Part shown: positions 23,014-34,645 of the stretch, piece after piece | Layout: each line of letters begins with the position of its first letter | Numbering within the stretch: the stretch's first letter is position 1 | Origin: Lepraria neglecta | Taxonomy: Eukaryota; Ascomycota; Lecanoromycetes; Lecanorales; Stereocaulaceae | Length of the DNA stretch: 64,000 nt | NCBI GenBank assembly: GCA_033220425.1 | Contig: CM065653.1 | Coordinates: 3,844,001-3,908,000, forward strand | Direction of reading: 5' to 3' | Program-made: the position numbers and the translations under genes | Notes under the pieces: model-generated | The model's database searches: none | The model's input: the letters and a program-made list of their open reading frames with translations, nothing else | What the model was told of the DNA's origin: nothing

Positions 23014-23987
23014 TAGCATCAAGCACCTCGTAGACGCAGACCCATGACACTCCGGCGGCTATGGATACGGACATTGCTTCCGAATTCATCTAGATATCCG
23101 CGGAGGAGCGTAGATCGATTGCAGCTCCTCCAGCGATATTGATAGTACCTGCAAAAGGTTGGTTGCCTCTCGTTCGTATGGTAGAATGGCACTCCATAGC
23201 CTATGAAGAGGGTTTCCGCTAGTTCCTCTTTTGATGCTGGTTCGACAACGCAGACCGGCATGAGATCGCTCTTGAAGGCAGTGAGGTAAGCTGTTGTGGT
23301 TCCATTGTCGATGTCGCTTCTGGGGATGGCATCCTTAGAGCCTAAGCCTGAGCGAAAGTATTATCGGGTAGCTTAAGATTTTAGCATCTTGCCAGACTTT
23401 TAGGCCCTTCTCGCCAATCTTCACGCTGGACCCTCGGACCCACTTTTTTGCCTCAAAGTTAAGCTCAAGCTATGACGTCCGGGACATCCTACAGATCTCT
23501 TAGCATCTCTGGCGCAACGTACCCTTCTCGCCACCCATTGCAACAAGTCAGGCCACGATGAAGCGCCTTGCACTTTCAAGCTTGTCAATCAAGATTGAAA
23601 ACAGGGACTTTCATGGCACAGAATGACACGCTGGCGACGCCACAAGCGCGTCCTGCAGCAACGTGTGACACCACAGGGGTTCTGCCTTGGCACAACTCAA
23701 GCAATCCAGGCTTCATGCTAATTTCTCCAAAACTCTGAATAACATCAACAAACTTGCTTCTCCCGTCTTCAGGTCCTGTTCTAGCTACTTGATACTTCAA
23801 GGCGCCATTCGCTCCGAATAATCCTTCTCGCATTTCTCACCAGACGGTCCCAAAATCTGTGATTCTCGTCGCACAAACACGACTCCATGCCCACATCGTG
23901 AAGAGACTTCTCAAGCAATCCTACTGACACAGTCTACACGCTCCACCACTCGGATCCCCAACAGCGCCCGGCTTCGATCCAGCAGCC
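23014..23987. other. Gene-free stretch before the PalI-like gene
   Basis: No gene recognised. The last 100 bases (C/A-rich, ending acagcgcccggcttcgatcc) are the likely promoter and leader of the gene at 23988. Confidence 0.4.
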
Positions 23988-24974
23988 ATGGCTCGCACTT
24001 CCCCCCTCCACTGGTAAGCCTGCCATGCACTATGCTCATTCACACTTCTCTACGCCTTTCATACCTACATTGCTAACACCAAATCAGGGTCGGCGTCACC
24101 TTCCTCTTCATCGCAGCCATCCTCCTCCTAGTAACGACCATCTCCGCTCCCGTTATCGGCGACATCGCCATCCTCAAAGTCATGCTCACTAACAAAACCG
24201 ACATACGCAATTCAAGCGTGACGTTCGGGACATTTGGCCACTGCGTACTGGACGTGCCGCCTATTCAGTGAGTGCGGCCATATTACACCAGAGATGGATG
24301 GAAGCAGATAAGGACGAAAGAGAGGAGGGAATAGCTCTTGGAATGCTTGCTGATCCTGCAACAACAGAACTGACCAAGACCTCTGCTTCCCCAAACACAT
24401 CGGCTACAAGCCCGCCGACATCATGTCAGCCGTTGACGGCACTCCATTCAGTAAAGCCACCTCCGATACGATCGACGGCCTCACAAACGCAATGGTACTC
24501 CACCCGATCGCCTGCGCTGTCGCCTTCATTGCCTTTGCGCTCAGCTGCGGTGCTGGTGTCGTTGGATCTTTACTTGGCGCGCTCGTGGCGCTGCTGGCTT
24601 GGGTGCTGACGCTCGTCGTCATGGCGATTGATTTCAGCTTGTTTGGGGTATGTCACCTTTTCCCTTTCCCCTTATGGGGTTGCTTTGCTCGAGGTTGGTT
24701 CTGACATGTTAAGGTTGTCAAAAATCACGTCAACGACCACCATGTCTCACACGCCTACTACTCCACAGGCATGTGGACAATTCTGGTCGCTATGGTTTTG
24801 TTGTTTTTCGGCATGTTCATTGTGCTGTTCACGTGCTTTAGTGCGCGCAAGGCCAAGAAGTCGGGTGGTCATGGACATAAGACGAGCCATGATACTGGCA
24901 TGTATGATAATGGTGCTGACTATACGACTACGACTACGAGGCGGACTAGGAAGAAGCGCTTTGGATTTATCTAG
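23988..24974 (+). CDS. SUR7/PalI family four-helix membrane protein (248 aa)
   Basis: Exons 23988-24013, 24088-24267, 24368-24647 and 24714-24974, all in phase, TAG stop at 24972-24974. Helix 1 is VGVTFLFIAAILLLVTTISAPVI. An external loop follows with an N-glycosylation site and the family's two cysteines (FGHCVL and DLCFPKHIGY). Two close helices (VLHPIACAVAFIAFAL, LLGALVALLAWVLTLVVMAI) and a fourth (MWTILVAMVLLFFGMFIVLFT) precede a His/Lys/Arg/Thr-rich cytosolic tail. This is the SUR7/PalI (Rim9) architecture: plasma-membrane proteins acting at eisosomes or in ambient-pH sensing. It is shorter than PalI proper, which has a long disordered tail, so it may be a PalI-like paralogue. The gene is intact inside an otherwise empty region. 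Confidence 0.85.
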
Positions 24975-27900
24975 GGTGAGCTTTTTGTGATGTAGCGAGG
25001 CGTGTTGGAGCGTGCGTTCGATTTTCTTGCGAGCTTCGCGCATATTGCGGATAATGGTAGCACTTCTAGCAACTTGGTATCATATCAGATGATCATCATG
25101 CACCAATGTTTCCGTTCCGCCAGACCGGAACTCCAATATTTTACTGCCCACTTGATCGACCTGGAGCATTTTGACTATTGCTGGGAGTGGTTTGGGAACT
25201 GCAGAGGCACACACTTCTAAAGCTGTTTTGACGGAACGCTTTAGGGACGCCTGAAACCCGGATACTCTGACATCTTCGGGGGTGCGGACGGTGAATATCT
25301 AAGTCACACTTCGAAGGATGTGAATTGAAGATGCTTAACGGCGAAATTTCCGGATCTTCCTTCATTATCTTCAACGCATTTCCATCGTGATCCAATACTC
25401 CTGGGATTGACAATATGAACTACATCTCGCTCCAAAGTTACACGACCTCACCAACTGTGTTGCAGTGAATCCTTGTATGCCCAATTTGGTCTGCGTTGTT
25501 ACTAAGGTATTTCATTATCGCGCAGATTTACCGCCAATATCCGTCGACATCTCGTGAGACCAAGGTCACACGAGACTTCACTACCTTATATACATATACG
25601 CAATCCAGGCCCAGCGTAACTTTCCCCCAGCACCACGTAACAGCTATGCCAATACAGTCGCGCAACAGAAGGAGATTCTTGACCAGACATTATTCTACAA
25701 CACACCGCTCCATACCTTACCTTGGAAGGAAGCCCAGCCCCACACGCTAACATTTGTTTAATGTAATGCCGATCAAATTACCATTCTCCAAAGCCTCGTC
25801 TATATGCAGCAGGACATCATTGCTTCTTACCGCTACTGTGCTGCCAATCAAATCTATCTCATTGACGGCTTCACGGCCATTATTGTATCACAGACCGACC
25901 ACAGCACAATTCTCCAATATGGCGCCAGCCAGTAACGAGTAGCAATTCAAGTCCTTGGTCAGCCTCTGTAAAATCCTATTGAGCTATCACAAGCACCGAT
26001 ATCGCATACCTAGCTATCTTTACGCTACCTCACTTCAAAGGTCCATTCTTTCGAGCACGTGGGAATTACTCGAAGACTGCAGATTCCTTTTAAGATTCAC
26101 GAGAGTATTCACCATGTCAGGTGCTCGCATTTGATTAAACATCTTGCTGCTCTGCTACAACAATCAAATGTCAATCTCATCTCATCTCATCTCATCGCTT
26201 GGACTCCGACGCTGACCTTAAGTCGGCGATTGTTGAGAAGTTTTAAGTGAATTCTCATGGTGGACAAGAGAGGTGAGATGTCCGTATTGAATAAGGTAAA
26301 TAGGATCATTTATTGAGTCTTATGTCTTGGGGCTTTGACACCGGAAGGGCTATGGCCCGCAGCTTTTCACCTCATTGTCATACCATCGCAATACTGGCGC
26401 GAGCCTCCCGATTATGTTACATTTACCAAGCTGTGACAAAGAGTACCGCAGAACGCCTGGAGGAGCGGTGAGCTCAGGTGGAGCGAGATGGGATACTCGC
26501 GCATGAGCTTGCAGAACAGGAAGGAACGACTGAACCTAGCGAAGCAGACTAAGCTACCAAAATTATCGAAGCATTCGAAGCCTTTAAAACTGCCGAAATA
26601 TAAGATGACATGCTTGACATGAATTTGGTTCAGAACTCAGGTTGGATCAATGCATATCGGATGGATCTTTGAAGATTGAATTCAACAGCAAACCCCCCTT
26701 CATATGCAATTACTATAAGAGACAAAACCTATATCTTGGTATAGAAACCCCTCTCAGGTCGAACAGAATTCTTGATGCTATAAGAGGTATAATCATCACA
26801 ACGCAATCAGATTCAGCGGTTTTGCAAATCCCCTCTTTTCGATTGTCTACAACTATACGATGAGCGATATTTATATGATTTAGCTGACACCCCACGTCTT
26901 TTCCAGCACATCACATCTTGCTGTGTAGCTTGTGCATTTTCTAGGGAATTCATATGCTTCACTCAATTTTATTGATTGATATCCTCCGCCTTCAAGAAGC
27001 GCGAATTACCGTTCTCCCCAGAAATCACTTTCTCTTGTCTTCTCACATCTTGAACAAGATTTTAATTGGAGGATCTGTCTTCTAGGAGGCTTTGAGCTTG
27101 CTAGCTGAAGAAACAAGCGGCAGAGGAGCCTCATCAGAAATTTCAACTCCAAACAGCATGTTGTGGGCATTCTCTAGATTAATTGCCCCAACAATGTCTT
27201 AAAATCACATTTTCTCCTTCTGTATGCGCTTCGAAAGCTCACGAAGGCCTTGATGGGGGTAGGATATATCATCAACGAAACTCAAATCAATTAAACAAGC
27301 TGGAAGCAAGTCCTCACTCGTTCCTAGCAAAATATCGATCAGACACGAATCCGATATTTGGGCGAAGGCCCGTTCCCAAATGGCTCCAGGGAACAAAAAT
27401 TTGCTATGGTGACGACATTAGTTCAATGAATAACTGAGAAGCATGTACCCGAAGCTCTTGCACTTGGCTCGCAAATCTGGAGACATCCAAGCGGAACTCG
27501 TATGCTTTGGGAACGACTCGTTCTACATCTCTACAGCCTGTAAACCTACGACTGTAGCTCCACTCCGCTCCGGAAGAGCCTTGATCTAAATTCATTTTCA
27601 TGAGAGTCTTGTCCAGCACTACAGATTCTACAGCATGTCGGAAATATTCGCAGGTTATCGAATACATTGATGAGGCAAAACTGGGACTCGCTAATCCTAG
27701 ATGTTAATATGTTCCTAGCTATAGAGTTTCCACATTTTTCAGAGAATACCTTGCTTGCGTCCATTCAAGTACTAAAAATGGCTCTCGCACTTGGGACTTT
27801 AGAACAGCCTCTACAAAGTCGCGGAAGAGCGCTCGAAGGACGTAGATTCTTAATCTGTCTGCACTTCTGGCACCTTCTATACCAGCGTTGATCGGTGTTT

Positions 27901-29317
27901 CTCAGGATATTCGAACTTAGGCGGGGGCTATTGTGCGATCAATTGCCAGAATCCATGACGCATCAGCTTTTTAATTTGGTGGCCAAGTCCACAAAGATTG
28001 CAAAGGATTTCTCCATGGCTGTGAATCAACATGAAGCCTCCATCGAGGAGATAAACCATGAGGAGGCGAGCTTAGGGGGAAAGTATGGTTTGACAGTATT
28101 TCAGACTCACGTATGATATTCGATCTAACTTCAATAGGTTACAAACATTCCGTCGCTCTCATTTCATTGCTCGTCCCTGGACTTGTGGACAAAGCTTTAA
28201 CGACTGTTCGTCAATGTCGCCTGCAAAGAGGAGACTTTGAAAAGGACTTCACGCCAAAACTAGTCCCATTAGTACGCCAAATCCTGAAAGCAGTTCTGTC
28301 GAATAAACTTAAAATCAAAGGGTCAGCGTCGAATCCTACGTCATGCACAAAGACGAGAAATGGGACAAGGAATCAACCTATGCAAGCACCTTCATATCTA
28401 CTCAACAGTCCAGCATGCAGAAAGCGACGCTACGTTTCAATAGCTTTTAGGAATCAAGCATTAGTATCTGGACTTCATCAATCGCCCCTACTCACCGGAA
28501 AAGGATCTTGAACCCAATTTCAAGCAATAGAGGGTCATCGACGAGCTCAGGCAAGACCGAATTGGTAACTCTACACGACGTACTCTGACTGAGGGGGAGC
28601 CTGACAGGCTCATCGGTAACGGAGAAGACCACGATGCGACAATCATAGTGCTAGAGAGCACGATCGAGGAGCTACAGGAAACATTGGATGCAATGCGTTG
28701 CAGGTTCGATTCTCCCTGTGGAAGGGCACTAGGTGGCTCGGGTCAGACATCGACCGCAAGGTCCAATAATTCGGTACGACGGAACTCCGCTCATGCTTTT
28801 ATTCAAAGGCTTCGTGTTCTTAAGCTCCGTTGCTGCGATCTGGAGCTTTGAATTTTCCGAGCTCATAAGATGATGACGTGATGTCATGAGCTCTGTTGAC
28901 CTCATTACCAGGTATCTCCTCTGTTTTCGGGGCGCAAGTCAAGTTATATCTTGATTGCGAAATGGGCTGCCCACAGAAGCTTTATGAGGATGAACATTCG
29001 CGGTAGATTTTTGTGCTCTTCTACGACACCATGGCGGTGGCAGAGGCTTACGAGCCTCTAAAATCTAGCGAGCTCGTTCGACTCATAACAGGGCGAACCT
29101 CCGTCCTGTATCTTGGTCTGTCTTTCGTCATATTTAGCCCAGTGGGGTCGCAGGGTTCACGTATCGGAGCACCGTTTAAGCTGAGATGTTCTTGTTGGAG
29201 ACGTCTGGCCAACGACAGTCGAGGACTGAGTGATGGTCGGATTCGCCCGACTTCTCCAAATCTAGACACAACGCTACGACATTCCCAGAGCACCAAAAAT
29301 CAGCCTTAGCGTTCGCT
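24975..29317. other. 4.3-kb gene-poor stretch
   Basis: No gene supported. The sequence is AT-richer than the coding blocks. Open frames such as 27667-27891, 27895-28116 and 28113-28511 follow one another on the plus strand and have protein-like composition (for example helical segments around LVAKSTKIAKDFSMAVNQHEASIEEI). They have no domain, no consistent splice sites and only short length. A single relic gene there is possible but unproven. Confidence 0.45.
26176..26195. repeat. Microsatellite (CTCAT)4
   Basis: Four perfect tandem copies of a five-base unit. Likely polymorphic, with no other meaning visible. Confidence 0.9.
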
Positions 29318-29845
29318 ATGAAGTTCAAGGAAAACTTCACCATCAACACCATCGACGACCGCACCTGGGAAAAGGGTGTTCCAGCATCAGAATGGCACAC
29401 CTCCGATTTCACCCTCTACAAAGCCAACGCAGAAGTCTTCTCTGGCGAGGAGGCATGGACGAAGGGTATCTCGGGAACTTATACGCCGTTCAAATCGCAT
29501 CTGCATGAGCCTAGCTTTTTGGCGTGCTGGGATACGAAGTCAGAGTATGTATATCTCCAAAGATGTCATCTCCGATGTTATCAATCTTTCAGATCGACAT
29601 TCAAGGATGCTAATCCATGACTTCAACAGTGAATCCCAGGGGATGAGCCCAAGGTCAAGGATACCAGCGGAAAGCAGTGGGATATGGTCAGCCACTCAGC
29701 TTTCCACTTCGAGTATGTCAAGGACAGTAAGGCGAAGCATGATGGTGTGCTACTCAAGAGTGCCAAAATCTTTGCCGATTCGGGACCAGTGCTCATGTTG
29801 ATGCTTAAGAGAGGGCAGCTCAATCCCGCTGATTTGGGACTGTAA
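29318..29845 (+). pseudogene. NTF2/SnoaL-like small protein, frame-shifted
   Basis: ATG 29318 starts MKFKENFTINTIDDRTWEKG, followed by SEWHTSDFTLYKANAEVFSGEEAW and YTPFKSHLHEPSFLACWDT. This is the start of a fungal NTF2-like fold protein of about 150-170 residues. An intron (29545-29629, TGCTAAT branch) leads to exon 2, whose good frame (DEPKVKDTSGKQWDMV, FHFEYVKDSKAKHDGVLLKSAKIFADSGPVL, ending LNPADLGL, TAA 29843-29845) is one base out of register. A TGA lies just before it. Part of the central strand region also seems missing. Either a 1-base deletion near the GGGG at 29639-29642 plus loss of a segment, or a misplaced intron. Activity unknown even for intact members. Confidence 0.55.
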
Positions 29846-29886
29846 GTCGATTTACGGGAGCGTGATCTCACCAGCTTTAGTCGAAG

Positions 29887-29934
29887 TCCGTTTTACAAGC
29901 TAAGAAAGCATCCGTTTTACAAGCTAAAGAAGCA
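29887..29934. repeat. 24-bp tandem duplication
   Basis: Two adjacent 24-base units beginning TCCGTTTTACAAGCTAA, differing by a one-base rearrangement near the end (AGAAAGCA against AAGAAGCA). Non-coding. Confidence 0.85.
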
Positions 29935-30110
29935 TGGGTAGTCGTTTGGGATTATGTATGCATGCATACTACATCTGAAGAGTAAGCTCATCACAACTAT
30001 TTCATATCTTCCATCATGCGACCTTTGCATTCCATTCACAAATACTCATTCCCTCAACTCTTCTCACATCACAAAATCCTCCCCAACAATATCCAAACTC
30101 ATCCCAACCT

Positions 30111-31016
30111 TCAAATACTCCAAAAAGCTGCCATCATAATCTCCATAGGGGCACTGACAAACACCACACTCTTCAACTTCCTCAGTCCCCTCTCAACTGC
30201 ACGCTCATTCGGCGGCATGTCACTTTGCCACACCCACTTCTTGCTCTGAACAGCGTCGTCGGCCATCACATGCTCCACCCTCCACTCCTTCTCCAACCTC
30301 CTTCCCTTCCAGTCTTCGAGATCACGATCCTCAGATCAGCAATGTATGCGTAGATCTTGGAGGTTGGCTGGGAGCAGGGAGCTGACCATCTTTTCTGGTG
30401 CTGCCACTATCCCGCGGTTCATTCCTTCGGTGCCGCTACCTAGAAGAATATACAATTGCACTGAGAGTAATTTCAGTGGGGTAAACGCGCGGAGTGAGCC
30501 CAGTGCAGACCCATCGGTGTGATCGTGGTTTGTATCCCAGCCTCAATGTCAACGTCTCCAACGTCCCACCCGCACCATGCCTCAAATTAGCAGCAAGCTT
30601 AGAAGGCGAGACGAGCCCACCGAGGGTTACATCCATATCACTCGCATCAGTGACAAGCCGGAAATGCTTCAGCACCCGCAGCTGCACAAACACGTGGTAG
30701 AGGTTTGTAAGACTGGTGTTTTGGCTGCAGGGCAGATGTATGTCTAGGGACTTTATGGTGGTGCTGCTGAGCGTGGGGTGTATGTGGGTTATGGTGTGGC
30801 AGAGGTTCCATACTTTCTCTTAGAGGTGGCAGTCGATTATGTGCGGGAGGTTTTGGTGGGAGGCGCTGTAGTGGGTGTAGTGAGTGTCAGGTTCACGTAT
30901 AGGAGGGTGGATGTATAGTGGTTGAGTAAGGCGAGATGGAGCTTGTCGGAGGGCATTTGGAGATGACAGCCGATGGCGAGAATGAGCTCAGTGTGGAGAT
31001 CGGTGAGTTTGGCCAT
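30111..31016 (-). pseudogene. F-box/leucine-rich protein remnant 1
   Basis: ATG 31014-31016 on the minus strand gives an F-box-like start (LTDLHTELILAIGCHLQMPSDKLHLALLNH). The frame is then lost. The rest lies in other frames with at least one stop: HHIIDCHL, VFVQLRVLKHFRLVTDASD, GGTLETLTLRLG, and MVSSLLPANLQDLRIHC. These blocks recur in the two remnants at 31.4-32.3 and 33.2-34.1 kb, which shows common ancestry. F-box proteins recruit substrates to SCF ubiquitin ligases; nothing functional seems left here. Confidence 0.55.
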
Positions 31017-31399
31017 GCTTGTGGGATGCGAATGTTGACGAAGGTTGGAGGTCAATTGCAAGATTAGGGGTTTTATACCTAGCACATTTTGGAAAAAAAA
31101 ATTATGACATTACTGTTGAATGAGAGTGTTGAGACTGGGATCAGGAAAAAGACTCACGTGGTCAATCAGACGCCTTAATCGATCAACTTTATGTGGAATT
31201 GGCAAGTTACTGTGGCGTGCTCTAGATAATACTGTCTTTCGTTGACTCTGTGTGGTTTCTGGAATAAATGAATTATTGCGTATACGACGTAATATTCTGG
31301 AAGAAATTTGGATTGGCCAATTCCACGCAGTGTTGACGAGTCTAACTTCTTGCTTAACTAAACGAAACAGCTGATAAAATATAACTCGTCCAATGGCAC

Positions 31400-32340
31400 A
31401 ATCTCAGTCAATGGATCCAAAGTGGCTGCAGTCGCCAAATCCCCACACACAACCCACTCCCTGCAAACCAAGCAATCTATCCCCTGATCCTTCAACCACT
31501 CGGACGCTATTGCCTCCCCAAAGCCTTGTCCTCCTCAGTAGAAACCACATCTATCCGATCCTTCAACCTCAGCGCCTGGTAACATGCCCCCGTACCATCT
31601 CCACTCGATTCTTCGCACACACTTACACTCGCCAGCTCGCTCATACGACGCTCTCTTCCCCTGGCTCCCTCATACGTATCTTACGTCGGGAAATCGTACT
31701 GGAAGTCGTGATGTGGAGTGCCAAAGCCTACTGCAAGGTGATTTACAATGCCGTAGATTCCGTCGTGGTATAGTCGCTTATTCTTCATGGCTTGTTCGTG
31801 GATGCCTTGGGAACAGCTATGTACGCGCAGGTACTGTAGTGAAGCTGGGAGGAGAGAGCTGAGGATGGACTGAGTCTGCATGCCCCCATCTAGCCCTGTT
31901 CCGGAGCGCGTATTGCCGAGTAGGACGTAGCTTTGGATGCACAGTCTCTTCAACTCCATGAAATTGGCTAGGCTGCCGAATGCGGAATCATCGGTGTGCG
32001 ATAAATGCTAACCAAGCACAAGCACCAGGCTTTCGATGGTATCACTGACAGAGCCCCGAAGAGCACCAGCTATTTGAGCGGGCGAAACTCGGTCATGAGG
32101 TAGAGAAGTCTGGTGCTGATCTAGAATCGGCGCAGTCATAATAAGCTTGAGGGCCTTCAGCGAGTGCAGGTTTACGAAGATTCTACATGCCTCGCCGGCA
32201 GGAGAGCAGGATGGTAGATCGTCATCTAGCTTTATGTGGATCTCTCAAGATTTTGATGGCGTGGCCAAGATTGATGTTGTTAGTGAGGAGCCATAGCCTG
32301 TCTAGTAGATCTTTTTCGCTATTTCTACTATGGGCTTGTT
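31400..32340 (-). pseudogene. F-box/leucine-rich protein remnant 2
   Basis: Minus strand, several stops. Shared blocks with remnant 1 are LHSLKALKLIMTAPI, SDTIESLVLVLG (against GGTLETLTLRLG), MELKRLCIQSYVLLG and ILSSLLPASLQYLRVHSC (against MVSSLLPANLQDLRIHC). The F-box end is not recognisable. Confidence 0.5.
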
Positions 32341-33173
32341 GGGTAGAAGTGTATTCGGTGTGGTAGTTAGAAGATGTGGAAAGAGCAGAGTATTGAGGTA
32401 TTACAATAGTGCGTGTTAAATGAGAAGTATTGTCTGCGAAGTGTCAGTGTTTTACTGTGTGAGGCTTACGTTGACACATCCCATACCCTGGTTGCGGGAC
32501 TCATTGTATGCCAAACAAGGCAATACATTTATTTTTGTCGGCAAAGAACAGACAAGATCACTGCTTCTGTTGGGGAGCGAATAGTTAAATTACCCTTACC
32601 ATGAGCAAGAACCCATCGATGTTCCACCTTTTCGCGACCTTATGTGGAGCATTCGTGCTCTAGGCTCTATGCGAAACTGTGTTCCGACAGGTGCTTCAAC
32701 TTCGCTGGAAGATCTTCTCTGACCGCTATCCAGTGGCCTTTTCGAGGAACAGAACTTCGTTTTTGGTCCCAAAGAGATGCTAGTCTGGAAAAATGCAGAG
32801 GTCGGCGTCAGCGATGCCGTTGGAAGGGACATGAATCATCCAAAGGATGAGTCTCGAGAGCAGGTTATAGAAGATTGTATGGAGCCGGTTATAATGCCAA
32901 AACGATGACTCAGATGTAGAAAGAAGAGATCAAAAGGCTTCTTCGAAGCTTATCCTGTGATGAAGAACATGTTACTAGAGCAATGATTAGACAGATCGGG
33001 GGCTACTGGATTTGGAAAGCGCACTTCTCAACCATCTTCGACGCTCTGAAGCCCTGTTAGCGAATTCAAGTGAAGTAATGATCATGACGTTACCGTCTTA
33101 GTGGTATGGGAAACAGTCCTTGCTAATTGTACTTTATCAGGAACACGAGCAACAATGTTCATATGTAGCAATT
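32341..33173. other. Stretch between F-box remnants
   Basis: No gene recognised on either strand. Confidence 0.4.
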
Positions 33174-34110
33174 TCAAAGGTTGAATGAGTAATTGTACCA
33201 ACTGTTCGCATGTTTAATATCGCTGATCCATGATGCCTCTTCTTCAGCAGTCCTATTTGGCAGGCAATGAAACCAATGTGGACACTTACACAACCATTTG
33301 ATCGCCGTGAACCCCGTCAAGCTACCCACAGCATATCCATCCGTATGAAAAGTATGGAACCCAGAATGAGCACCATGCTCTGCAGCGTCTGGCCTGCGGA
33401 AGCTTCTAATGGAGCAATTAGGCGAAAGTGCGAAATCTTGTTCCTTCGTTCCATCTGAGTTAGCTGACCTCCACCTCGGGACAATAGAAGTTGCGTTCGA
33501 CCCGTCAAGTAATACCAGGGATAAATAGCTGGATTGGTGACAAGATGGAAGTGCTTGAGACGGGGTGAAAGAGACAGTAGATTGGTCTTCTAAGGTGCGG
33601 TCGCAGGCTTGCAGATGGAGCATTAGGAAGTGTAGCACGTCCTGATAGGTTGTAGGATTCTTCATTATCCTTGTGGAAAGCTGGGAGACTGCACCAATTC
33701 AGGATCATTAATTCTCTTAAAGAGGATATTGGAGTCAAAGAAATGTCTCAATAGCCACAGAAGGTTTGGGATTGTGTTTACGTATACTATCAAGCGGGTG
33801 GCCATCTCTGCTGTACATTTTCTCATCATAGTATTCAAGGTAGCCACAGCTGCTCTATAGTTCCTTTCAATAGTCATTAGGGTCCTCTTCGCTGCTAGTG
33901 TAGATGACCTCGGATTTATTGAGTAGGATTCTGATATCTGAGTATATAATAGCAGCAATGAGGGTAGATGTACGTCGGTTGAGCGTGGTGAAGGTAGCTT
34001 ATCGGAGGGGTTTCGTAGAAATGAGCGAATTTTGATGAGAACGTCGTCGTTGCGAGTGGTAAGGATTTCCCATGTTGGAGATCTGCGAGTTCGGCACCCG
34101 GCACGTATGA
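33174..34110 (-). pseudogene. F-box/leucine-rich protein remnant 3
   Basis: Minus strand. The nucleotide sequence at about 34085-33940 aligns by eye with the F-box start of remnant 1 (GATCTCCAACATGGG... against GATCTCCACACTGAG...) but is split over frames. Further on, HFRLIAPLEASAGQTLQSMVLILGS matches HFRLVTDA...TLETLTLRLG of remnant 1. Many stops and frame changes. This is the most decayed of the three at its 5' end. Confidence 0.45.
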
Positions 34111-34645
34111 AGCTTTGAAACGATCTCAAAAGGCTTCGGGGCGTCAGGGCGCCTTGGAATATTTGATGGAAAGTCATTTGAGTGTTGTACCGGGAAGAAG
34201 AATAACAGTCGCGGACCAAACACGTACGTGCCGGAGTAAAGTTGGAAAATCGCGTGTGGAGCTAAGCAAAACACGATTATATTGAAACTTAGAGGGTCCC
34301 ACGTCTCACCCATGCGAAACCAAGATAAGAAATAACACTGAACCTTAGAGTGCTAGCAAGGTAATATTTATGTGCATAGAGATCCAGTCTCATAAAGCAA
34401 AGGTCCCTAGCTATATGCTCTTTTCTGATTGCTAGTGAATAAAGGATATAAACGGCTAAGTAGAGGTGGTTGTAGCAAACATAGCAAACTTAGGAAGTGT
34501 GCAGAGCATGGAAATACTTCTCAATATCAAACCCGGCTGATGCAAAATCAAGATAGGCATTATTAGTGGCTAGTTACCAGGACTCTCACCAACTAAGTTC
34601 CCACCGGTTACACAACGATTTTCAACCGTTTGTCTCGCTTTTCCC
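34111..34645. other. Intergenic stretch
   Basis: Nothing recognised; separates the F-box remnants from the SET gene's 3' end. Confidence 0.45.

Noticed and set aside
28700-28725. GGTTCGATTC, like a tRNA B box
   Set aside because: No matching A box, acceptor stem or T-stem pairing around it.
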